The position numbers and the translations under genes were made by a program. From Trileptium ribeirensis (lineage: Eukaryota; Nematoda; Enoplea; Enoplida; Thoracostomopsidae), in NCBI GenBank assembly GCA_030248225.1, contig JASANE010030077.1:1-64000 (forward strand): a DNA stretch of 64,000 nucleotides. The letters are read 5' to 3'. Below the pieces are notes generated by a model. It searched no databases, was not told where the DNA came from, and saw only the letters and a list, made by a program, of their open reading frames with translations. Position 1 is the first letter of the stretch. Every line of letters begins with the position of its first letter. Shown piece after piece: positions 12,600 to 22,695 of this stretch.

Positions 12600-12965
12600 A
12601 GCTGTCACTCCTGCTGCACACAATCATCACTACGTTTAACGTCAGCCGCGACTATAACCAATAATCCGTTAGTGTCGCAGCTGACACTCTATGGACAATA
12701 ACAGAGTGTCACAGCGGACAGTTGAATTTAATCCCTGTAGTCGAAAGTGGCTATATTAAACCTGTTCAATACTGAGTTTGAGCAAAACGGAGTTCCGCGA
12801 GATACTGTTAAACAATTTTATGTAGGCGCGCTCTAGACTTCAGAGGATAAGTTAAATTGTCCGCTGTGACACTCATTCATTGTCCATTGAGTGTCAACTG
12901 CGACATCAACGGATTACTGGCTATAGTCGCGCTGACTGTGGGACTATGGTGTGACACGCTGCACA
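12600..12965. mobile_element. MITE / foldback element with ~90-bp inverted repeats
   Basis: Arms at 12641-12730 and 12851-12936 are inverted copies. Both contain GTCAGC-GCGACTATA, AATCCGTT, TGTCGCAG-TGACACTC, ATGGACAAT and GAGTGTCACAGCGGACA. Within each arm TGACACTC and GAGTGTCA can form a further hairpin. The loop is about 120 bp and non-coding. Outer ends continue weakly to TGTCAC-like motifs near 12602 and 12955. The superfamily is unknown and no target duplication was confirmed. Confidence 0.75.
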
Positions 12966-13204
12966 CATGTTATCTTGAATGTCTCATTACACTACGTGGG
13001 CCATAGGTGTCGATAGGGTGTGGGTGGGTAATAAGGTTATCCTGAGGGTCGGACCCTGAAGGCTCAACAGTTTCTCTCCTCAGACAGTGTTAGCGAAAAT
13101 TGGGAAACACATGGTGAAAACTGACAAAAATGGGCTAAAATTCTGGAAAAAGGAAAATTGGCAAAACTAAATGAAAGTTTTTGAGTTGATATAAAATTTC
13201 AAGA

Positions 13205-13415
13205 AATTGTACCATCTTCCTCCTACGATCTTCCCTCCACGACGACCTTCCCCACCGCCCGCGCCGAGCTCCTTCCACTACGACCTCCCCTCGCACAACC
13301 TTCTTCCACCACAGACGACCTGCCCTCCCACGACCTCTCCCCGACGCCCTTTTCGCAAGACGACCACTCCATGACGAAGATATCCCCTCCATCTACCCTC
13401 CTCGACCAGCAGACC
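13205..13415 (+). repeat. pyrimidine-rich degenerate minisatellite
   Basis: The plus strand is dominated by C and T with a recurring core like CTTCCCTCCACGACGAC at irregular 15-30-bp spacing, far richer in GC than its neighbourhood. Open frames on the minus strand here (glycine- and arginine-rich) reflect composition, not coding. Confidence 0.6.
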
Positions 13416-15586
13416 TTCGACAGCTATCATATGGTCCATATATGAGGCGTTATATAATGTCATATAATAATCTCGCTGTATTGTAACATTCGCGATTCAC
13501 ATGTTTGAAAGGATTATCCAGATACGAGAGTTATTGGTACTATCCTTACAGGATTGCTTCAACGTTGAGTGTTGTTTTCTGGATTCTGCATTGACATACT
13601 GGTAACCAATTTGGTCGAAGGAAATATTGTAGTTTTAATCCTGTTATGCATACCAATTCTAAACGGTCCTAACGGGCATTGTGAGTTGTGTTTGCGTTTG
13701 CAGTATACTGTAGTCTGCGCGCGCGCTTCTATTCGCCTGGTTTGTCAGGAACGTGTGGCTAAAGAAGCAGGCGCCAGCAGGGTTTGTCAAACATTGCTCG
13801 ATACATAAAGTATTATTTGGGCATAAAAGGGGTAAGAAAAAATTTGCCTATAGCAAAACTAGCTAATAATCGTGATACAATTGCTGTTGGCTGTGGTTTT
13901 AATCATCACGACCCGTTTTGTGCTAAATTTTTGTTATATAAAGCTGAACAATATAGAAGCAATAATAAAAATGCAAAAACAGCTACACGAAAACACATCA
14001 AACGATAACTATCTGCATCGCCACATTGCTTGTATATACGTTACATACTTACAACACTAAACACAAATACCAGCGACATCATGAGACTTACAATGTTGAT
14101 TGCAAAGCGGCCCCAATCCGAACCTAACGTAATACAGGCAACTCTAGCTGATTAATACATTTAGCACCAGAAGATCTTTCGAAGCAAACGAGAGCCACCG
14201 ATTTACACTCATTCATAAACAAAAACATTTGCGATCAAATGTAAATCGTTCTCGTTCCCTAAACATACAAATTTTATTCGATAATTTTTAGGTAAAATTG
14301 TGAGGTGAAATTATAATGAATTTGAGCTATAACAGCGGAAACTCATTATAATTGAATTCCCAATTATATGGCCTTACCAATTGCCTCTCAATTTGATTTC
14401 ACTTGTGAATTAAAATTCAGTCAGCCCATTTCCTTACCCACTTCCTAGGCACCGACTACCTTCCCCTCCGCTTCCTCAGCTTCAGACATCGTGCATATAT
14501 GGGCAATAGTTATAACTTGGGCAATTAAGCACGTCATGTATGCTATGCATATGTTATCATAGAGGGTAACGGGATACCGATGTTATTGTATGACCCACTA
14601 TCTCCTAAAGTGATGTGGCGTTTACGTCAAGAAGAATCTATCGTGTGGAATTTTATTCATACAGTAGACTGAATCACGCTATCAGACGATTATGGCGTCA
14701 TGAGATCTACCGTCCTAAAGTGGGGGTTGTCTAGGTGCGGTCTTGTCGGGTGGCCGAGTTCGGAAGAGGTAGCTCAGACCCTACCCTCTCTAAGAGCATG
14801 TATGAACTGCAAGTAACTGAAGGACCTGCAACTGAGATATTCGTTGATCTAAAAATTTTCACAGGGTCATATACACAAACAAGGCAATCTATTAAGCTGT
14901 TCAAAAGTTACAACCTCAACAAATCAAGGATTCTCATATTTTGCAAAATCGGTATCCCCTTTAAAAAAGGGGACTGCTGAATCCCTTACACAAATAGAAC
15001 CTCGAATCTTGTTCCATGGGAAAAAACTGGAAAAAACGGACCCCTGGACAGAAAGGGATAGTAGTCTAGAGACAATGGCGGCTATAGTGGAAAAGATGGT
15101 GTGCCCCGTCTCTTATTTATACCTCATAACCGAAGCAGGGCCGAAAATATACATTGAATACCCGCAAGGATGCAATTAAATACATGGCCACCGTTACATT
15201 CATATTTTTATTACACTGTTTTTTATGCAAATTTATAGTTTTATTAGGGATTTGCCAGGCTACCAGGGGGACTTCTGGTCCAAACCAACCCCAACTCCCC
15301 AAAATCTCCTAAAAACCCGAGGTGGATCACCATTTTGTTTATTATATCCTTCCCTCCCTTCTGCGTCCGTGCGTTTAGGTTTTTGTTTTGTTTTCCCGTT
15401 TTGCTTGTTTTCAATGCTAATTTGCATAATTAGCATTCTTTTGGTTTAATAGCTAACATGTGTTAGCTGTTTTTTTTGTTGTCTTAGCTAGTCTAGAGTT
15501 GACTTCTGTACAGTGAGGTGAACAGTTTTGCGCTCGAGTAGCATACGCTACACTGTAGAAGGCCGTTATTTTTACTAAGCGTAGTA
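13416..15586. other. intergenic, no gene recognised
   Basis: No supported gene. Around 14280-14410 several overlapping AT-rich inverted repeats (AATTATAATGAATT-type) occur, perhaps a decayed foldback element. TAGTA directly precedes the LTR start at 15587. Confidence 0.45.
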
Positions 15587-16504
15587 TGTCGGAGCTTAAT
15601 CTTTTTCGACGACGTGTAGCTTCGTGCTTACGCGGCGCTCCGACCCCCAGCAACTACTATAACACACCAAAAATACAATTAAACTACTATTCAGGCCACC
15701 AATCCGTATTATACTCACAGCTGGGGAGCGTAAGTTCGTGGTCTGGCGTACCAGGGAAGTGGTGATACAATGAGTGCCTAGATTTTTCCAACTTCGGTGT
15801 GAACCCAACGGGCCTAACAGTTCCACGAATAGCCAATCACGCTCGTTGTGAGAGAGACCAGCAACAGCCAATAGTTCAGAAAAGTTTATTTACTAGGCTG
15901 AATAGTTATTTATCGCTTATTCAACCGCTCTATTCAACATTCTATTGCAGCCAGCGACCAGATCCAATCCAGAACATAATCCTTCCGACAATATTCCTAA
16001 TTCCGGGTTTAGAGTTTATTGTTAACTGATCCACAACGAAAACAGTTTATCCAGTAACCTGCAAGCCACATTCAGTCATAACGACAAGCACAAATTAGCG
16101 ACCGCCCTATACTGCGTTCATTGATTCGATATGCCATCACTAACTGTTTCATTCACTAGTTCTAACACCGCTTTTCATCAGTACAGCATACATGGTTATA
16201 TATTTAAGTAACAACCTATAATCGATATAAACGCGGATCCACAATAACGTTCCACCCTTGCATTAGGCATCGGCCGCTCTAGACATTGAACAAGATCCGA
16301 TGTACACGTAATGGCAAATAGGAATATGCTGGTGTTAATTTTAAACAAGACATAAGTAGACCACTTAATTGGAGCTCGAGGTAAACTGGCAAATCTCATG
16401 TAAAAACATCGTTATCCAATCCAAACGCAATTTAATCCCGATTTGTCGAGGAAAAGAAAAAATGGAAAATTAATTCGTTGTACAATTTCGCTAAAAAACA
16501 CGCG

Positions 16505-16805
16505 TATGTCCTATTCGAGTGGCGGCGTGGCCGAGTGGTTACGGCGCCTGCTTCATAATCGTGAAGTTGGGAGTTCGAATCCAGTGGTCGCGCTAATCTC
16601 CTTGGGCAAGGGACTCAGCCACAATTGCTTCGCAGTACCTATGCGTTAAACAGGTACTAGACTTTGGTCTAGGCGGATAAGATGATGGGTGGTGTAATGG
16701 GCATTCATCACGGCCAGCCTGCACACAATGCTTCGGCATAATAACCCGGATTGTCACCTAGTGCCAATTGCATCTTTATCCTTTATCCTTTTATGTCCTA
16801 TTCGA
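16505..16805 (+). mobile_element. tRNA-derived SINE (273 bp) with 14-bp target duplication
   Basis: TATGTCCTATTCGA flanks the insert at 16505-16518 and 16792-16805. The other LTR has the empty site once at 29330-29343, so borders are exact: SINE body 16519-16791. The head carries a pol III A box (TGGCCGAGTGG, 16528-16538) and B box (GAGTTCGAATCC, 16571-16582), about 42 bp apart as in a tRNA. The body contains CTTGGGCAAGGGACT, which resembles a central motif seen in several metazoan SINE families. The tail is TTTATCC repeats, probably recognised by a partner LINE. It inserted after the gypsy element. Confidence 0.93.
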
Positions 16806-17340
16806 AATGAACAGCCAACACAACTATTTAACCCAAAAGCCAAAACAACCTGACTATACATCTACGGCTAACATATAGTTACAATCGGCTGTGCCAGATA
16901 AGTAATCCATACTATCATCGTTAAATTCCGAATGATAATCATTAATAGTCAAAAATGTAAAAACAGAAACTATCTGCCACCATAAACCTTCTACGTACAC
17001 GTTGACTAAAACTATTATAACACGTCGAAAAAAAATAGCTAACTCACTACATTCCAATCACTCAAAACCAACATCATCACTAATAATTATACACCCAAAT
17101 TCGAATAAGAGAATATTTGAAAAAAATGGCACGTCAGACGACTCTTAAGATAAACACCATGACACGTTCCCTTGCGTAGCTGAGTCATTAACTAACTAAT
17201 TCAAAAACATCATCATAATTCAACTACATAATAATTCAAATTCAATATATATAACAAGTAATTAGTTGTGAATAGTCACATCGCCGTTCAGGCGCCGCCA
17301 AACAGTACCCCGTACTGTAATACACATTATCACAACGAAA

Positions 17341-18120
17341 TATATTATATATTTAATATATATTATGTATTTAAAGAAATTAAATAAAAATTTTAAAAAG
17401 AAAGAAATTTTAGGAAAATGGGGGATAAGAGGGAAGGGTGGTTTGGAAAAAGTAGGAGGAAATGGGTGGTAAAATTTTAATATGAGGAAGGAGGTAGCTA
17501 GGGGAGTTTGTATTATAAATTTGAGAAGTGGGGTTAAGTATTTAGAAAATGGGAGATGATTGAAAAATGTGAGAAAATGGGGAAAATTGGGATTTTATGG
17601 AAGGGGAAATTTATAAATAATAGAGAGATGGGAAAGGGGTAGAGTAGATATATGAAGAGGTATGGTAAGGGGAGAAGAATATTAAAATTTGAGAGATATG
17701 GGTTGAGTTTTGAGGGAATGGGGGATATTTGAAAAAGATAAGAAAGGGGAGAAAAGGATTTTTTTGGAAATGGTAAATTTAAAGGAAATAAGAAAAAAGG
17801 GAAGGAGGTGGTTTAATATGTGGTTGGGTGTAGTTAGGGGAAAAGATATGAAAATTTTAGAAAGATTGGTAAAAATTTAAGTGGATGGGGGCAGTTTAAA
17901 TTTTGATTGAAAAATAGGAAAAAGGAGAAAAATGGATTTTGGATAGAATTTTGGTTGTGCGTAAAAAGAAAAGGGTGAGTGAGGTATATATTATAGGAAA
18001 AAGGGTAGGGAAAAAGAAAAAGGGTGTTTTATATAATTTTATTTAAGAAATTTAGGTTTTGGGGAATTTATGGGTATGGGTGAATTTTGATAATTATATA
18101 AGTTTTATTATATTTTATAT
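17341..18120 (+). repeat. C-depleted LTR segment (left LTR)
   Basis: By hand count there are 3 C in these 780 bases, while G, A and T are all abundant with many GGG runs. Upstream (about 16800-17340) the plus strand is the reverse, C-rich and G-poor. In element sense this is the 5' part of the LTR (likely U3), where the sense strand lacks G. The matching segment in the other LTR is 29881-30660 with 2 C. Confidence 0.9.
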
Positions 18121-18198
18121 ATTTATAAGTAAATACATAGCTAGTTTTATATCTATATATAGCAAGTTATATATAAGTTTACGTAAATATTGCGCTCA

Positions 18199-18341
18199 TA
18201 TTCCATGCCGAAGACGACAGGGAATACTAGGGTGGCGTGGGGCGGCCTTTATTGAAAATAAAAAGAAAAAATTTGTGGTGAAAAAGGCACCAGCCCCAAC
18301 ACCCCCCTTAGTAAGACCATGACGTCCCGGCATGGGTAATA
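18199..18341. mobile_element. possible small foldback element
   Basis: Inverted arms TATTCCATGCCGAAGAC (18199-18215) and, reversed, TATTACCCATGCCGGGAC (18324-18341) enclose a GC-richer segment lying in otherwise AT-rich sequence just inside the 3' LTR. It is absent next to the other LTR. No target duplication could be confirmed. Confidence 0.4.
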
Positions 18342-18799
18342 ACCTAAAAACAAGTAATAACTAATAATAATACAAGTAACACCAAATATATAAATGAAAC
18401 TCCAATTATTTGGAAACCCAACGAAGATAAGGCAGTACACGTAAGTCATTATAATGAGCAAAAATTAAAATGACAAGATTTATGACAAAACCAAAAATAA
18501 GTGAAAATAAAAATATTTGGAATTTTGTAAGTTTTTTTATTGTTTTTGGATTTTATAATTATTTAATTTTTTTATGAAAATTTTTGTAAATTTTATGAAT
18601 GAAAAGTAATATGTAATTTTTCCAAAGGCACCATATAACACAAGTTTATGCTGAAAACAAGTAATGTAAATCAATACGGGATTCCCCCAATTTATCGATA
18701 TTTAACGAGACAAGCTCAATTCGTCAAGTACACGCTATCACGCTCAAACAATAAATTGTCACTGTTGATGTACAACGTAGTTATCGCGGGCATACATCG

Positions 18800-19393
18800 T
18801 TCATCCATCCATGACGAGGCGAGGAATTAACCATTATCCGTATCGGCCATGAAGAAATATAAAATGACGGTAAGAGTTCCTGTAACTCAGGACTCACAGT
18901 AGTGCTTAACGTAAAATTGTTAATCATAGTTGTTGTTGCCTGGATAGAGTACCAAATAAAAGAGTTCCTGCCATTCAGGACTCCACAACATTCATTGTTG
19001 CATCGTTGCATTCGACCATGACGAGGCAAAATTAATCGTTCATCGTTGCTTGATATCCGATGAATCGCAAATAGAATTATAAGAGTTCCTAATCGGGACT
19101 CTACAGCGTTTATTCGGCAAAATGTCAATGATCGTAAATGTTGTTGGGCAGTTTGGGAATCGAACCACAATTTCGCGACGTATTTGGGGATAAATTTAAC
19201 GTACCAACATTGTTAAACGTTCGCGATTACAAAATATTCATAACATGGGAATTAATATGGTTAATTCTAATACTTTATAAGGTTATGACTATTATTGTTT
19301 TAGTCGTTGCGCCCAATTGACGAAAAGATTAACGACAGTAAATATTGTTGCCGAATTGTTATAATCAGGACGCAGTTTCGGCAAAAACGTAGC
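18800..19393 (-). repeat. 3' non-coding region of gypsy with repeated hairpin units
   Basis: Three degenerate units each contain AAGAGTTCCT, a few bases, then CAGGACTC or GGGACTC and ACAG: at about 18870-18897, 18958-18987 and 19079-19106. GAGTTCCTG pairs with CAGGACTC to make a short stem. Flanking text such as CCATGACGAGGC also repeats (18811, 19018). A second pair with GTAAAT-TTGTTG occurs at about 19132 and 19337. It lies between the third ORF and the 3' LTR. Role unknown. Confidence 0.6.
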
Positions 19394-21011
19394 CTAATCG
19401 CGCTCCAAGGGTGATGATACGGGATACCCTGGACTATCATTAAATTGATCGCACCATTGCGTAATGGGACGAAGTTGACGTAGAAACATAGTCGAGAATT
19501 GTCGTAATGTTTCCCGTGATGCTCGTTTAACCAGTCGTTGAAATTGTTCTTGCCGTTCTAATATTAGGTTCCCTGATATTTGCTGATTATGCTGATGACA
19601 TTCTATTTCGTCCAGATCATCGCGCAATTGCTGATATCCTGAATCTGGAAAAACATGATCACGAACGCGAGCTACTTGGCTCCAAACACCTGTTCGCGTA
19701 TCGGCATAGCGTCGCATATCTCGTTGGACGTCTCTTTCCCATTTACGTCGACTAAAGCCAATGAAGAGCAGTTGTGGAAAATATTGCATCGCGATACTGC
19801 GCCTTCGCAGCATTTCGTAAACGAATCCACGCACTGCATACGCCAATCGACGTATGAACAGATCGTATAGTTCCGGTGTAACTGTAACGTCCCATTGTTT
19901 TTGGAAAATGATATTTCGGACGCGCTCTTCCCATTTGAATAAAATGCCAATCAAATCGCGTTCAGTAATGCGACGTCCACGTTCACCAATCTGTTCGAAT
20001 TCGCGTCGCAATTCATCGCGCAAATGGTGATACAACATGTTCATGCGTGGTGGCATCGGTTCATTGCACATAGTTCGGTAAAACGTAAAGTAGTGGTAAA
20101 TCAGCCGGTTACCAAACGGTGTAACACGACCGGCTCGTAGGTCATTCCCATTAAACTGCTATGAAGTCATTTCCATTCCACTTCGCCGTTCACTCAGTAG
20201 CGCTAGTTGACCGATACCGCTTTGCTGTGGTGGTGCTGGTTGTATAGACGGCTCTACCAACACCTTTGGCAGTTGTGCATTGTTCTCCAGACGTCGTTTG
20301 GACTGTTTTAATCGGCGTAACAGCCGATGCTTCCTCAAATATTTCCACCTCGTTCAATTTCTGCTGTGCTTCGATAGCTATGGTTAACGTTGACGCAGCT
20401 GGCGTAGACGCAAAAAACGGCGCGAAGATCGCCGTCGACGTTGACTGTTTTTCCGTATAATAAATTAGTTCTTGCCGCCGTGGTGGTCGTGGCACCACTA
20501 CATTTGGAGAAACACGTGATTTGCCTCGCTCTCTTCGTTTTGCTTCGCGATTACTATCAATAGATTCATTGGTCGCTTTGTCGTAGTCGTCGTGATGTTC
20601 TCGTGTGTTTTGATATTTTTCCAACGCCTTTTGAAGTTGTTGTTGCTGTTGATAGCTGATGTTTTCATCCTTCCTATTGCATGCTGTTAAATTGGTGGCT
20701 GAGCGCTCGATAATTCCTATCGCCGATTCGATTTGGTCCTTTGCGTCTACCACCGCCACACTGGCAGGGTGCATCCACTCTCGACCCACCATTTCTAAAC
20801 CACTGGTCCACGCGTATAAATTCCATACTGGATGGTTACGATCCCTCCACGGTAGACCTTGCTGTCCCTCTGGCTAAGTTAACTGTTGATCTACCCCGTC
20901 AATTGGACGCTCAAGAGGGATACCCCCAAGTTCTGATTTGCGATCAGACAACCCATCGGACCCCTCTGAGCACCCACCTTCGCTTTCGCTATCCCAATTC
21001 GAATCCGCCAT
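19394..21011 (-). pseudogene. third ORF of the gypsy element, unknown function
   Basis: A protein-like reading runs from ATG at 21011 to a stop at 19394, about 540 codons, broken by a TAG at 20874-20876, a frameshift near 20340 and a TAG near 20160. The N-terminal part is acidic and serine-rich (MADSNWDSESEGG) with a polyQ stretch (YQQQQQLQKALEKYQ). The middle is basic, followed by EPSIQPAPPQQSGIGQ. The C-terminal 225 codons (20071-19394) are fully open, arginine-rich and probably helical (LYHHLRDELRREFEQIGERG). There is no signal peptide, no transmembrane segment and no furin-like site, so it does not look like an envelope although it sits in that position. I do not recognise the family. An accessory nucleic-acid-binding role is only a guess from the charge pattern. 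Confidence 0.65.
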
Positions 21012-21590
21012 TCCAGCAATTGTAGCAACGTTGTAATTGTCGAGGACGTAGAATTGTTCGTTTAGTAACGCAAAATACAGCAATTGTTATTATTGTTATC
21101 TATTATATACAACGTACCGTAGCCTAGATAGCCATTACTAAATTTTGATGGTCGCCTAAAATCTAGAATGGAATAATTGTTTATAACAGTCCATCGAGCA
21201 CACCATTGGAAAGCCACCATGTCGACAAATGCCATAATTAGTACTCCAACTACGTAGCGCACACCTTCAATTCTCCGTTACTCCGATGAAATCCAAAAGT
21301 TCTCATGGGCATAAACACTGCCATAGATCTCCACCAAAGCCCTGCACAAACTACCACTCCATGTTGTCGAGGAGCTAATGGTTCTACTAACACTAGCTGG
21401 CGTGTGTGAATTAACATTCTAACTCAAGTCGCATCGAAAATCGTAGCAGTAACAGCCATTATTGCTTTTAGCGATCGAATTTATTGTTACTCCAATAACA
21501 CGCTATATTTTTATTATTCACATCATTCGATAGTGGAAAGTAGAAAAGATAGAAGTAGAAGTTCCAACAATAAAACATCGATTTACCCAT
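21012..21590 (-). other. non-coding gap between gypsy pol and third ORF
   Basis: About 580 bp, AT-rich, with no long frame in any phase and no clear domain. If the third ORF is made from a spliced message, an acceptor would be expected here; I did not identify one with confidence. Confidence 0.4.
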
Positions 21591-21962
21591 TCACGTACAC
21601 AATCGTCGAACACACGCTGGACAATACCATAGCGTTGTTTCGGGTTCCTTCTCCAATTCCACACAACGAAAATGATACCATTCGGGGCAATAATGACATT
21701 CAATCCAATTGATATCATCTTCACCTATCCGGAGGTCTTCTTCGTAACTCTGACCGCATTCTCTGCAAAACCAATCAATTTCATTACTATCAATTTCAAT
21801 AGCACGTAACTTTTGTTCGTATTCAAGGTAATCCCTCGGCTCTCCACCGAAATGCTTGAACAGACTTTTGTTTGTAAGTCTTGGTTTTCCAACGTGCATC
21901 TCCCAACCGTAACACTTCCAAGTTAGGGCCTTGGACTTTGACCACTCCATACAATCGTTCAA
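21591..21962 (-). pseudogene. C-terminal end of gypsy pol with PHD finger
   Basis: The frame is open for 123 codons and stops shortly after the last cysteine pair, as a natural C-terminus would. Ligands are C-x2-C, 19 residues, C-x2-C, 4, H, 2, C, 13, C-x2-C, with the tryptophan of NWIEC just before the third cysteine and WYHFRC: a standard C4HC3 PHD pattern. It directly follows the integrase GPY/F-like module (22239-21823), overlapping it in another frame, so one frameshift separates them. PHD fingers usually read histone H3 tails; here it could steer integration in the way chromodomains do in chromoviruses. That role is inference. Confidence 0.82.
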
Positions 21963-22695
21963 AATTCGGGTAAAATTTATTTGAGATTCGGCGAGGGTCT
22001 ATTTTCTCACGTCTTCGCATTAAGAGTACATCACCTGGTAAAAAGTCACGAATACGTGCTCTGCGGTCAAAGTATCGTTTGTACGCATCCTGGGCCAATC
22101 GTACAGATCTACTGGCTTCTTTCCAGGTATTTGTTATAATTTCTAACAGTTTTTGTACGTGTTGGTCTGGACTTCCGCCTTCCGTTATGGACAACAATGG
22201 ATTTTCTTCTGGCAAATCCGGATCACGACCATGCATCAAGAAAAACGGAGTTTGGCCCGTTGACTCATGGACAGTAGTTCGATACGCAAAAAGTGCGGTA
22301 TCGACATAAGTGTCCTAATTATCCGGCTCCAATTCGGTAAGTGGCTTTATCATAGCCATTAACGTCTGATTCCACCGTTCCACAAGACCACTACACTGAT
22401 GATGGTACGGCGTGGAAGACACCGTTCGGCTTCCTAACTTGGCTGCTTCCGATGTAAACAATTCAGACGTGAACGCTGGTTCTTGATCAGACAAAATGAC
22501 ACGCGGTACTCCGTGTCGGGGTACTATCTCGTTCAGCAATAAATCAACAATAGTCACGGCCGTTTGGTCTGACGTTGCGAAAGCTTCGGGCCACTTTGTA
22601 AAATAATCAATAAAGTTGACTAAATATTTGTACCCAGAACGCGTTACAGGTAACAGACCTATCACGTCTACGCCTACCATATGAAATGGTGCCAT
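21823..22695 (-). pseudogene. gypsy integrase catalytic core and GPY/F-like module
   Basis: The DDE triad of retroviral-type integrases is visible: VDVIGLLP (first D), ILSDQEPAF (second D) and GLVERWNQTL (E). It continues through FAYRTTVHESTGQTPFFLMHGR, the usual gypsy C-terminal core text, here quoted only in part, to DVLLMRRR and NFERLYGVVKVQGPN, a GPY/F-like module. One in-frame TAA (22315-22317) interrupts it. The protein would join the cDNA to host DNA in the nucleus. This copy is dead. Confidence 0.9.

Larger units (their letters stand above)
15587..18179 (-). repeat. gypsy 3' LTR (left copy, contains a SINE)
   Basis: Near-identical to 28412-30718. It starts TGTCGGAGC on the plus strand, so in element sense the LTR ends GCTCCGACA. 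Length is about 2.6 kb, of which 287 bp is a SINE plus one copy of its target duplication. Similarity to the other LTR stops at TATAAGTT (18179). Sequence beyond this differs between the copies and no adjacent polypurine tract is obvious, so this border is provisional. In both LTRs a 91-codon frame (15871-15596 here) is open on the sense strand, but identity by LTR duplication means this is no evidence of selection. Confidence 0.9.

Noticed and set aside
13135..13463. Glycine/arginine-rich open frames on the minus strand
   Set aside because: They are produced by the pyrimidine-rich repeat; composition explains them.
15596..15871. 91-codon frame conserved in both gypsy LTRs
   Set aside because: LTRs are copies of each other made at insertion, so identity of the frame does not show selection.
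20190..20340. Continuation of the 200-codon frame ending at 20190 as the true reading of the third ORF
   Set aside because: Over this stretch another frame reads more like protein (KHRLLRRLKQSKRRLE, EPSIQPAPPQQSG), so the first is probably a shadow after a frameshift.
19394..21011. Third gypsy ORF as an envelope gene
   Set aside because: No signal peptide, transmembrane segment or cleavage site in any of the open parts.
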